64,000 nucleotides of DNA, taken from CAVOHU01 sp963817885. GTDB taxonomy: Bacteria; Acidobacteriota; Vicinamibacteria; Vicinamibacterales; JAKQTR01. The position numbers and the translations under genes were made by a program. Where the stretch lies: NCBI GenBank assembly GCA_963817885.1, contig CAWFQE010000012.1:186001-250000 (forward strand), written 5' to 3'. Shown piece by piece: positions 47,909 to 57,118 of the stretch (positions are counted from its first letter, which is position 1; each line of letters begins with the position of its first letter). The notes beneath the pieces were generated by a model. That model saw only the letters and a program-made list of their open reading frames with translations, was not told the DNA's origin and searched no databases.

Positions 47909-50728
47909 GTGGGAATCATCGATCGACTGCGTCCGACGCCCCGCTGGAAGAGCTCCGATCCTCAGGCCCGTCTCGACGCGATCCGGGAACTGGGAGCCGG
48001 TGATCAGGACGTGCTGGTCGAACTGGCCGGCCGGGACCAGGACCCGCGTGTCAGGCGGGCTGCCGTGGCGAAGCTTCACGAGCCTGCGCCGATGGGTGAG
48101 ATGCTCGGCCGGGAGGCGGACGCCGCGGTGCGCGACGACCTGCGGGCCCGTCTGCAGTCGATCGCGGTGGAGGAGGACGAGGTCGGCCGGGTGCTGGCCG
48201 CCGTGTCCGCGCTTCGGACGGTCGGGGATCAACGGCCGCTGGCGACGATTGCGAAGAGCGCAAAGCTGGAAGCCGCCGGTCTGGCGGCCGTGGAGGACCT
48301 GCACGAGGCAAAGACCCTGAGCGCGGTGGCGCGCCAGGCGTTGCACGAGAAGGTCGCGCGGGCAGCCGCCGAGCGGTTGTTCGACGTTGCCGAGTTGGCG
48401 CAAGTGGCGTTGAAAAGCGAACACCGTGATGTCGCGCTGGCAGCGCTCGAACATGTGTCGGATCCCGACAGCCTCAGGGCCATCGCGGTCCGCGCGAAAC
48501 ACAAAATAGTTGCTCGTCGGGCCAAGGCGATCTTGCGCGTTCCCGACGAGCCCGAACAGCCAGTCGGTCCCCCAGAAAGCTCCCATCCGGCGGGGCGGGC
48601 CGATGAGGCTGGCGAGACATCCGTGGCACCTCTCCACAACGATGTACGGCGTTCCCAAACCGAGCTGTGTGAACGGCTGGAAGCCCAGGTTCGAGACGAG
48701 GCGGCAGCCCCCTCCCGATCCGATCTCGACGCGGCAGCCGGCGAGTTCGCGGAACTGGCGGCGGCGGAGGCCCCTGAGGCGGTCCTCGCCGAGCGCTTCC
48801 AGGCCGCCTTGACGGCGCTGCGCCTGCGCGCGGCCGCGCCGCCGGTCGAGACGCCTCCGCCGGTCGAGGCCGCCACCCCGGCCGAGATGCCGGAGGCGAC
48901 CGAAGCCGCCGAAGCCGCACAGCCCGTCGAGAACGCGAGTGCGCCGGAGAGCCCAGCGGCCCCCGCGCCGCTCACGGCGGAAGAGATCGCCGAGCGGCAC
49001 GCACGGCTGGAACAGGTGCTCGGCGGGGCCGAGCAACTGCTCGACGCGCACGACCTGCCCGACGTGCGCGCCCGATGGGCCGCGCTTCGCCGCGAGTGGA
49101 GCTCCCTGGCGAGCAGCCTGGAACTGGACGAAGCGGTATCGGCCCGGATCCGGAGCATCGAGGTCAAGCTGGATGCCCGCGAGGCCGAGCTGCGCGAGCT
49201 GCGGTCGCAGCAGCAACGCGAGAACCTGGTCCGACTCCAGCAGTTGTGCGAGAGGCTCGAGCAGGTGGCGCAGGGTGACCACGTCGCGTTGCGCGACGCC
49301 GAGCAGGGCCTGCGCGATGCGCGCGCCGCGCTGGACGCGCCCGGGCCCCTGCCGAGCCGCCAGGACCAGCAGCAGATCGTGAGCCGCCTGAAGGCGGTTC
49401 AGGCGGGGCTGTTCCCCAGGGTCCAGGATCTGCGCGAAGCCGACGAGTGGGAGCGCTGGGCCAACGCCGGCGTCCAGGAATCGATCATCCGCCGTCTCGA
49501 GGCGCTGCGCGAGGAGCCGGACCTGGGCGTGGTCGCCAAACAGCTGCGCGCGGCCCAGGACGAATGGCACAAGGTGCGCGCGGTTCCGCGCGAAAAGGGC
49601 CGGGAACTCTGGCAGCGCTACAAGACGATCGAGGCCGACATCCGCAGCCGGTGCGAGACCTTCTTCCAGCAGCAGGCCGTCGAGCGCGGCGAGAACCTGC
49701 AAAAGAAGGAAGCCCTGTGCGTCGAAGTCGAGGCCCTGGCCGAGTCGACCGACTGGATCCGCACGGCCGAGACCATCAAGGGCCTGCAGGCGCAGTGGAA
49801 GACGATCGGTCCGGTCACCCCCGGCCACGAGAAGGCCGTCTGGGAGCGGTTCCGCCAGGCGTGCGATCGGTTCTTCACGCGGCGGAAAGACGACCTGACC
49901 CAGCGCAAGACGGCATGGACCGCCAATCTCCAGAAGAAGGAAGCAATCTGCGCCGAGATCGAGGCACTGGCCGGGTCGACCGACTGGGACAAGGCGCTCA
50001 ACGATGTGAAGCGGCTCCAGGCCGACTGGCGGATGGTCGGCCCGGTCAAGCGCACCCGCGCGGAGGCCATCCTCCTGCGCTTCCGCACCGCGTGCGAGCA
50101 TTTCTTCGAGCGCTACGCTCACCGCAACGAGATGGAGTTCGCCGAGCATGCGGCGGCCCGGGAACGCATCTGCCAGGAGCTCGAGGCGCTGCTGCCCGAG
50201 GCGGAGCCCACCGAAGCTTCCGCACCGCCTGAGGGCCTGTCGAAGAAGGTGCAGGCGCTCAAACGCCAGTGGGATCAGGCTCCGTCGCTTCCTCTCGCCC
50301 AGGCCGAGCCGCTCGCGGCCCGTTTTGGCGCGACACTGGCCCGGCTCGGTGAGCTGCACCCCGACGTGTTCCGCGGCACCGATCTCGACCCCGAGGCCAA
50401 CCGGAAGAAGCTCGAGCAGCTGTGCACCCAGGTCGAAAGCTACGTCTCGGCCGACGATCCGGCGCTCGCCAACGCATCGCCGGCGGAAATTCTCGCCATG
50501 CAATGGCGTGAGGCTCTGGCGGCCAACACGATCGGCGGGCGCGTCGACGACGAGGCGAAGTGGCGCAATGCGGCCGATGAGATCCGCAAAGCGCAGGCCG
50601 CCTGGAAGCGAATCGGGCCGGTGCCCGAGTTGGTCGCGCATGAGCTGCACGACCGGTTCCAGCGTGCGTGCAACCGGTTCTTCAAACAGCGCGATTCGAG
50701 ACGCAAGCCTGCAGGGCCTTCACGGTAG
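47909..50728 (+). CDS. Large DUF349 repeat protein with N-terminal HEAT-like repeats
   Basis: 939 residues from GTG 47909 (GAGG upstream; MGIIDRLRPTPRWKSSDP), or 7 more from ATG 47888. Residues ~20-220 are HEAT-like helical repeats (QDVLVELAGRDQDPRVRRAAVAKL and similar). A proline/alanine/glutamate linker follows. From about residue 560 the DUF349 unit recurs: W-x-x-I/V-G-P-V...W-x-R-F-x-x-A-C-D-R-F-F, for example TIGPVTPGHEKAVWERFRQA and MVGPVKRTRAEA. DUF349 proteins are coiled-coil rich and of unknown biochemical function. It stands alone with no coupled partner. The frame is intact over 2.8 kb. Confidence 0.85.
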   Translation: MGIIDRLRPTPRWKSSDPQARLDAIRELGAGDQDVLVELAGRDQDPRVRRAAVAKLHEPAPMGEMLGREADAAVRDDLRARLQSIAVEEDEVGRVLAAVSALRTVGDQRPLATIAKSAKLEAAGLAAVEDLHEAKTLSAVARQALHEKVARAAAERLFDVAELAQVALKSEHRDVALAALEHVSDPDSLRAIAVRAKHKIVARRAKAILRVPDEPEQPVGPPESSHPAGRADEAGETSVAPLHNDVRRSQTELCERLEAQVRDEAAAPSRSDLDAAAGEFAELAAAEAPEAVLAERFQAALTALRLRAAAPPVETPPPVEAATPAEMPEATEAAEAAQPVENASAPESPAAPAPLTAEEIAERHARLEQVLGGAEQLLDAHDLPDVRARWAALRREWSSLASSLELDEAVSARIRSIEVKLDAREAELRELRSQQQRENLVRLQQLCERLEQVAQGDHVALRDAEQGLRDARAALDAPGPLPSRQDQQQIVSRLKAVQAGLFPRVQDLREADEWERWANAGVQESIIRRLEALREEPDLGVVAKQLRAAQDEWHKVRAVPREKGRELWQRYKTIEADIRSRCETFFQQQAVERGENLQKKEALCVEVEALAESTDWIRTAETIKGLQAQWKTIGPVTPGHEKAVWERFRQACDRFFTRRKDDLTQRKTAWTANLQKKEAICAEIEALAGSTDWDKALNDVKRLQADWRMVGPVKRTRAEAILLRFRTACEHFFERYAHRNEMEFAEHAAARERICQELEALLPEAEPTEASAPPEGLSKKVQALKRQWDQAPSLPLAQAEPLAARFGATLARLGELHPDVFRGTDLDPEANRKKLEQLCTQVESYVSADDPALANASPAEILAMQWREALAANTIGGRVDDEAKWRNAADEIRKAQAAWKRIGPVPELVAHELHDRFQRACNRFFKQRDSRRKPAGPSR

Positions 50729-50793
50729 GCTGACCCGGTGACAGGCACCGGCCGGGGCTGGCCCATGCCCGAGAGCGGCCGGGGGAGACGCTT

Positions 50794-52626
50794 CTGAAAC
50801 CGCAGACCCGGAACCGAGCCGAGATCCCGGCCGAGTACAAATGGGACACCGGCAGCATCTACCCGAGCTGGGAGGCCTGGGCCGACGGCTTCCGCCAACT
50901 GGACGCCTCGATTGCCAGTTTCGCGGCGCTGCGCGGCACGCTCTCCACCGGTCCGGAGGCGCTGCTGGCCGCCTACCGGGCGGCTGACCAGCTGGGACAG
51001 CTCGCCTACAGGGTCTGGTACTTCCCGTCGCTCCAGCACGACGAAGACCAGCGGAACAACGAGATCGACGCGCGCCGACAGCAGGTGCAGATCCTGCTCG
51101 CGAAATGGCAGCAGGCCACCTCGTGGTTCAGTCCCGAGCTGCTGGCGATTCCGCTCGAGAACGTTCGGGGCTGGATGCAGGCGGATACCGGCCTGGGCCT
51201 GTATCGGTTTGCGATCGAGAATCTCTTCCGCCTTCAGGAACACGTGCTCGACGAGAAGGGCGAGCGCCTGCTGTCGCTCGCCAGCCGGTTCGACGAGGCG
51301 CCGGGCGAGCTCTACTCGGCCCTGTCGACTGCCGATGCGAAGTTCCCCGAGATCACGCTGTCGGATGGACGCACGGTGACGGTGACCTACGGCGAGTACC
51401 GATCCATCCTTGCGACCGAGCGGCGGCAGTCGGATCGGGCCGACGCGTTTCGCGCCTACCATCGGACCTTCGAGGCGTCGGAGAACACGTACGCGACGCT
51501 CTACAACGCGGTGTGCCAGCGAGACTGGTACCTGGCGCAGGCGCGCGGCTACACGACAACGCTCGACGCGGCGTTGCACGGGAACAACATCCCGTCCCGC
51601 GTCGTGACCACGCTGATTGATGTCGCCCGCGCCGGCTCCGGGCCCCTGCGACGCTACCACCGGCTTCGCAGGAAGGTCCTGGGCCTGGATCAGTACTTCC
51701 TGTTCGACGAGCAGATCCCGCTCATCGACTTCGATCGCCGCTACGACTACGACGAGACACGCGAGTGGGTCATCGAATCGGTGGCGCCGCTCGGGCCGGC
51801 CTATCAGCAGGCGATGCGCGACAGCTTCCGCAGCAGGGCGATCGACGTCTACGAGAACGACGGGAAGCGATCCGGCGCGTATTCTGCCGGCGTCTACGGC
51901 GTGCATCCCTTCGTGCTGCTGAATCACAACGACACGCTGGACGCCGTGTTCACGCTGGCCCACGAGATGGGGCACTCCATGCACACCGTGCTGGCGCACG
52001 CCCATCAGCCGTTCGTCTACTCGGACTACACGATCTTCGTCGCCGAGGTTCCCTCCACGCTCAACGAAGCGCTGCTGCTCGAGTACCTGCTCGCACGCGC
52101 GACGGATCCCCGCGAGCGCGTCGTGCTGCTCCAGCACGCGATCGACAACATCGTCTCCACCTTCTATCGACAGGTGCTGTTCGCGGACTTCGAGGTGGAG
52201 GTCCACCGGCAGGTGGAGCGCGACGAACCGATCACCGCCACCGGATTGCGTCAGCTCTACGGCAGGCTGCTGGCCGAGTACCACGGCGACGTGCTCGATG
52301 ACGAACCGCTGGCGCGCCTGACCTGGGCGCGGGTGCCTCACTTCCACCACACGCCGTACTACGTGTACCAATACGCCACCTGCTTCGCATCCGCGGCCAG
52401 GCTGGTCCGCTCCATCACCGGGTCGGCCGGGCCGAATCACGGTCGCGCCGTGGAGCGGTACCTGGACCTGCTTCGCGCCGGCGGAAACGACTACCCGATG
52501 GAGCAGCTGAAGCGGGCCGGCGTGGACTTGAGCGAACCCGCCACGGTCCAGGCCGTGGTCGATCAGCTGGACGGCCTCGTCTCCCAGCTCGAGCGGGAGC
52601 TCGACGCCCTGGCCACGTCGCGTTGA
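50794..52626 (+). CDS. pepF: M3-family oligoendopeptidase F, probable CTG start
   Basis: 610 residues, the usual length for PepF. The zinc motif is FTLAHEMGHSMHT (HExxH), with the third ligand in the downstream FVAEVPSTLNE helix. The N-terminal text AEIPAEYKWDTGSIYPSWEAW is a standard PepF opening, yet no ATG, GTG or TTG exists in frame between the upstream stop at 50731 and that text. CTG 50794 with GGGGGAG 6 bases upstream is the best start, although a small indel upstream could hide an ATG at 50765. The enzyme cleaves short peptides in the cytoplasm. It lies 65 bases after the DUF349 gene. Confidence 0.88.
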   Translation: MKPQTRNRAEIPAEYKWDTGSIYPSWEAWADGFRQLDASIASFAALRGTLSTGPEALLAAYRAADQLGQLAYRVWYFPSLQHDEDQRNNEIDARRQQVQILLAKWQQATSWFSPELLAIPLENVRGWMQADTGLGLYRFAIENLFRLQEHVLDEKGERLLSLASRFDEAPGELYSALSTADAKFPEITLSDGRTVTVTYGEYRSILATERRQSDRADAFRAYHRTFEASENTYATLYNAVCQRDWYLAQARGYTTTLDAALHGNNIPSRVVTTLIDVARAGSGPLRRYHRLRRKVLGLDQYFLFDEQIPLIDFDRRYDYDETREWVIESVAPLGPAYQQAMRDSFRSRAIDVYENDGKRSGAYSAGVYGVHPFVLLNHNDTLDAVFTLAHEMGHSMHTVLAHAHQPFVYSDYTIFVAEVPSTLNEALLLEYLLARATDPRERVVLLQHAIDNIVSTFYRQVLFADFEVEVHRQVERDEPITATGLRQLYGRLLAEYHGDVLDDEPLARLTWARVPHFHHTPYYVYQYATCFASAARLVRSITGSAGPNHGRAVERYLDLLRAGGNDYPMEQLKRAGVDLSEPATVQAVVDQLDGLVSQLERELDALATSR

Positions 52627-52685
52627 GCCCGTCTCCGACGCCCCCCTTGTCAAGGACCCGACTGGTGCGCACACAAGGGTGGGTC

Positions 52686-55600
52686 ATGTCGCAGCGCGGA
52701 TCCGTGCCATTCCTCCTCGGCGTGATCGGCTGCCTCGCCGTGCTGAGCTCAGCCCCGGCACAGGCCGGGGTGACAGCATCCGCGCCCGCTTCTCCAGGTG
52801 GCATCTCCGACTCGCTGCCCGTTCCCGGTGGCACCGCTGCGCTCTCCCGCGTGGCCGGTCTGGACGACACGATCCCGCGCGGACGCGCGCTGCTCGAGGT
52901 GATCCGGGTCATCTACGAAGTCGAAGACGGAGTCGACAAGCGGCTCGACGCGAAGCGTTCACGCATGCGCGAGTACCTGGAGGCGGTGTCCCGCGTTGAG
53001 GCGGTCCGGGCGCAGCTCCAGAACGGCCAAATCGACCTGGGCCGGCTGGACCAGGCGGGGAAGAAGGAACTGGTCGACCGGCTCGCTCGAGCGATTGGCT
53101 GCCGGCTCGACGAATCACCGCGGCTGACTGCGGACCGGCCGGCGCGGGCGCGTGATACCCGGGCCGCCGTCGCGGGGCAATCCGTTCAACTGGTCACGTC
53201 GGATCTCGCCGCCGATCTCCAGGCGCCGGCAACTCCTGCGGGAAGCCGGCCTCGATATCCCGGCGCTCATCGGCCAGCTCAATCGCGGCGAGACGGTTAC
53301 GTTTGGCCTGCCGACGGAGGCGGCGCCACTGCCGCTGCCGGCCGGGCTCTGGACCCCTCTGGTCGAGCCGACAGGGGAGATGGCCGGCTGCCTGTTCACC
53401 GCCTTGCTCGGCGACCGGCGACTGTCGCTCCTCTACTACGGCCTCTCGAGCGTCGATCCGCAGACGCGGCGCCAGTTGGCGCCGGCGGCGGCGCCGTTCA
53501 GACAGCTGGCGTCCGGTTCACGGCCCGGCGTCCTGGCGACGAGGGGCAGGAGCCTGCGGGTGCGAGATGGGAGGGTCGACGTGCCGGGCGGCGAACCGGC
53601 GATTCCGTTGTGGGAAGGCGTCGTTGGCGCGTCCGTCCGTGATCCGATGACCTTCGTCCTGACACTGCTCGATCGTGATGCCGGGCGGCTGGCCCTGCTG
53701 TTCGACACCATCGCCCACCTCGATGCGCCGCGCCAGCGATTCGCGCTCGGGCTTTCGCGGACCGATCCAGCCGACCGCCTCGCGCGCCTGCGAGCCCTGT
53801 ACCTGGCCTTTCAAGGCTCGACGCCCGACTGGGACGCCGGAGCCCGTCCGTTCTTCCGCGCGGCAGACGATGGCGCACGGCTGCTGATGGTGACGCGCCT
53901 GACCTCAGGCGGGGAACTGGTGGCCCCCGGTGGGCGGAAGTTCTGGCAGAACGTCTTCGCGGGCTCCGATGTGCCGGTCGATCAATCGGGAGTCTGGCGT
54001 CTTCCGGACCGCGATCAAGCGCTGGATGCTGCCTCCCTGGTCGATCTCATCTCGGTGACCAATACCGCGGTGAGGATGCGCCGAACTGAAACGTGGCAGT
54101 TCGCGCAGCGGGCCTTCCCGGCTCGGCCGGCTGCGGATCTGCCCGACATCTTCATATGTTTGCGTGGCTTCTCCAGGTTTCGGATGCTCCTCCTGACGCT
54201 GGAGCGGATGGGAATTCAGGACCCGTCCATCTACGCGTCGGCCATCCGGCAGGCGCATCGTCTGTCGTTGATCGGGGATCGCGACGACCTCGCCGCGTCG
54301 TTGGGCCAGTTCCAGGGCGTGCTGGCCGCCATCGAGCGAGTGCGATTCAGCCGCGCGATCACGGCAGAAACCGCCGGCGAATTGATCCGGTCGTTGTCGG
54401 CAGTGCCGGTCACGTCCCGGTACCAGGGCATGCTCGCCGCCTGGATCGAGTTACGCCTCCTGCCTGTCCTGCCTCAGACGTCCTGCGAGTCTGCCGGAGC
54501 CGCCCTGGATCTTGGACCCATCGAGAGTCGCGTGCTCGGGGCGATCGCGGGCTGCCCTGCCGTGGGAGAAGAGGCCGGGACGATTGACTGGGAGGGGCAG
54601 CAGTACCGGGTGGCTCCCGGACCGTCGGAATTCAACCGCCTGGGTTCGATGAGAAGAAAGCAGCGCGGAACGTCGCTCGATGCCGCGCTGGGGTTCTATC
54701 GCGTTGCCATCTCGTTGCCGGAGGCGGTCAAGGCCTCCAGGCAGGTGCCGGACGCCTTGAAGGCGATCCGCGCGGCATTCGAAGATGCGGTGCGCGATCC
54801 CGGCCCCGGGGCTGCCCGGACATCGGAGACAGGCGCCTTGACCCGGATGTTCAACGCCGCCCTCGGCCAGTTGGATGCCAGGCGGCCGTCGTGGAATCCC
54901 CGCGACCGGATCCTGGTGGCCGGAATGCTCCTCCGTGTGTCCGACCGGTTGCTGGCCTCGTCTCTCGAGTCCCTCGCCTACGCTCCGCATCTGGGTGATC
55001 CCAACGGGCTGGCCTTGCTCGCCGGAGATCCCTCGGCTCGCCACGATCTCGGGGTCGACGAACCGACGATGGAGCGTCGGGCGGAGGTCGCGTGGAGCCT
55101 GCCGGAGGAAAAGACCGGAAGTGCCGGGGGCTGGCACGTGAGCGGATCGCTGCTCGGGCTGGACATGGGCCTTGCGCGGCTGGCGCTCAGGCGCGTGGCC
55201 AGCGACAGCCTGCCGAATCCGCCCACGGTGTCGGACAACGAACGGAGGGCGATCACCGAGTCCGCCGTCCTGCTCAGCGCAACCGATATGACCGACGCGG
55301 GGCAAACCGCGCTGGCCGGCGCGCTCGGCCGCGGTCGGGCGCGCGTGAGGGCGCTCAAGCCGGACCAGCCTGGACTGGACGATGTGATCCGCGTGGCCGG
55401 AGCGGGGGAGTGGACCCGGGAGGTGCTGCCGTGGGTGCTCGACCACGACCCGGACCGCGTACTCGAGTATCTCTCCCTCGTCGAACTTCTTCGAATCGGC
55501 GAGCTGGAATCCGCACCGCTGCCGAGTCTCGACGCCTGGGGCACTTCGCAATATGTGATCGACGGATGCCTTTGTGTGCGCTTTCCGGCGGCCGAACCGT

Positions 55601-55896
55601 GGGAGAATGACGCGGGCATGAAGGGCAAAGTCCTGGTAGTATCCCAGGTTGCCGATCTCGTGCTGAGGGTGGCCGAGACGCTGGCCGGACTCGGGTTGCC
55701 GGCGCGCCTGGCACGTCCGGTGATGTTGTACGCGACTCAGGACCTGCTGGACGGGCTGCGACCCTCCTATGGTGACGACTGGACGACCATGGTCGCCGTG
55801 GTGCGCCGCATACCGAGGGCCCGCATTGAGGACTACGTGGCCGCGTTGACGACGGGAGGGCCCCTGGTGCCTGTCGAACGAGATGCACGAGAATGA
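52686..55896 (+). CDS. Large secreted protein of unknown family (copy A1), frameshifted
   Basis: About 1,069 residues from ATG 52686, with a signal peptide (FLLGVIGCLAVLSSAPAQA). It is paralogous to the protein at 59996: shared blocks include RGRALLEVIRVIYEVEDG, GCLFTALLGDRRLSLLYYGL, RVRDGRVDVPGGEPA, LLTLERMGI, GPIESRVLGAIAG, LAYAPHLGDPNGLALLAGDP, SGSLLGLDMGLARLALRR, LPWVLDHDPDRVLEYLS and IDGCLC. A single-base shift near 53220 joins AADLQ to RRQLLREAGLD. No catalytic motif or known domain is recognised; it is mostly helical. Its stop overlaps the start of the VWA gene as ATGA, so the two are coupled. Function unknown. Confidence 0.75.
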
Positions 55897-57059
55897 ATCC
55901 TTCCGCAGTTGTCCGGCACCTTCGACGGGCCCCCATCCTGACCGTCGCGCTTCTCGGCCTGACGGTGGTCTCCGCCCAGAAGCCCGCCCCATCCGTCAAG
56001 TTCGTCACGCCCTCGGATGGTGACTACGCCAGCGGCCCAATCACGCTCGCGGTCCGCATTGAACCGCCGGATACCGGGGTTGCCAGCCTGAGCATCTTTG
56101 CCGACGGGCGACTGGTCTGCACACTGGATCTCCCGCCGTTCGAATGCCAATGGGACGCGGGGCCGAAGGTCGCCGAGCATGCGCTGCGGGCGGTGGCGAC
56201 GCTCGCCGACGGCCGCCGCGTGGCGCACGCCATTCGGACGCGGGGCGTCGCCTACGCGGAGAGCGTCGACGTGGACGTGGTGCAGATCACGGCGACGGTG
56301 GTCGACAGCGCGGGCCGCTTCGCCAAGGGGCTTCGCCGCCAGGATTTCCGCGTGTCCGAGGACGGGGTTCCGCAGGATATCTCGAACTTCGTCGCCGAGA
56401 ACGTGCCGCTCGAGCTCATCGTCGCGGTGGATGTCAGCGGGAGCATGACCGATGCGATGCTCGAGGTCCAGGCATCGGTCAAGCGCTTTCTCGGCGCGCT
56501 CAGGCCGAGCGACCGGGTGACGGTGCTCGGATTCAACGACAACATCTTCACCGTCGCTCGTCCGACCGCCGACCTCGCGACGCGTCTGGCCGCCGTCGAC
56601 CGTCTCGCGCCGTGGGGCGGCACCGCGCTCTACGACGTCATCGTGCAGGCGTTCGAGCAGCTGGGCCGGCAGACGGGCCGTCGTGCGCTCGTCGTGTTCA
56701 CCGACGGCGAGGATCTGAACAGCCGCATCCCGATCGAGGTGGCCGAACTGCGGCTGGAGTCCAGTGACGCGATGTTGTATCCCCTGGGCATGGGGCGCGC
56801 ACCCGATCTGCGTTCGCTGAAGGAAGTGCTGGAGCGTCTCGCACGGAAGAGCGGGGGGCGTGCGTTCTTCGGCGACAAGGTCGACAAGCTCGACGACGCG
56901 TTCGCTGAGATCATCAAGGAACTTTCGAACCAGTACCTGCTGGGGTACGTCTCCAAGGACTCCCGGCGGGACGGGCGCTGGCGCACGATCAAAGTCGAGG
57001 TTCCAGGCAAGGACCTCCGCATTCGCGCCCGACAGGGCTATCGAACGGTTCAACGCTGA
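55893..57059 (+). CDS. Secreted VWA-domain protein, acidobacterial VWFA-related type (copy B1)
   Basis: 388 residues. A short signal segment (LTVALLGLTVVSAQ-like) precedes an Ig-like domain (VKFVTPSDGDYASGPITLAV). The VWA domain (residues ~165-340) has an intact metal-dependent adhesion site: VDVSGSM (DxSxS), PWGGTALYD and FTDGED. The C-terminal strand domain ends RIRARQGYRTVQR, the hallmark of the acidobacterial VWFA-related family. Such proteins are predicted to bind other proteins at the cell surface. The ATG at 55893 overlaps the stop of A1. The paralog B2 starts at 63144. Confidence 0.9.
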   Translation: MNPSAVVRHLRRAPILTVALLGLTVVSAQKPAPSVKFVTPSDGDYASGPITLAVRIEPPDTGVASLSIFADGRLVCTLDLPPFECQWDAGPKVAEHALRAVATLADGRRVAHAIRTRGVAYAESVDVDVVQITATVVDSAGRFAKGLRRQDFRVSEDGVPQDISNFVAENVPLELIVAVDVSGSMTDAMLEVQASVKRFLGALRPSDRVTVLGFNDNIFTVARPTADLATRLAAVDRLAPWGGTALYDVIVQAFEQLGRQTGRRALVVFTDGEDLNSRIPIEVAELRLESSDAMLYPLGMGRAPDLRSLKEVLERLARKSGGRAFFGDKVDKLDDAFAEIIKELSNQYLLGYVSKDSRRDGRWRTIKVEVPGKDLRIRARQGYRTVQR

Positions 57060-57118
57060 GGCGCCTGACGCCCGGGCACGTTCAATCCTTCATCCGTGAC
57101 ACGCGCGCGAGGACAATC

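Noticed and set aside
47294..50650. Open frame of 1,118 codons on the minus strand
   Set aside because: Antisense shadow of the DUF349 gene and peroxiredoxin; high GC leaves few stops. The sense strand has clear domains.
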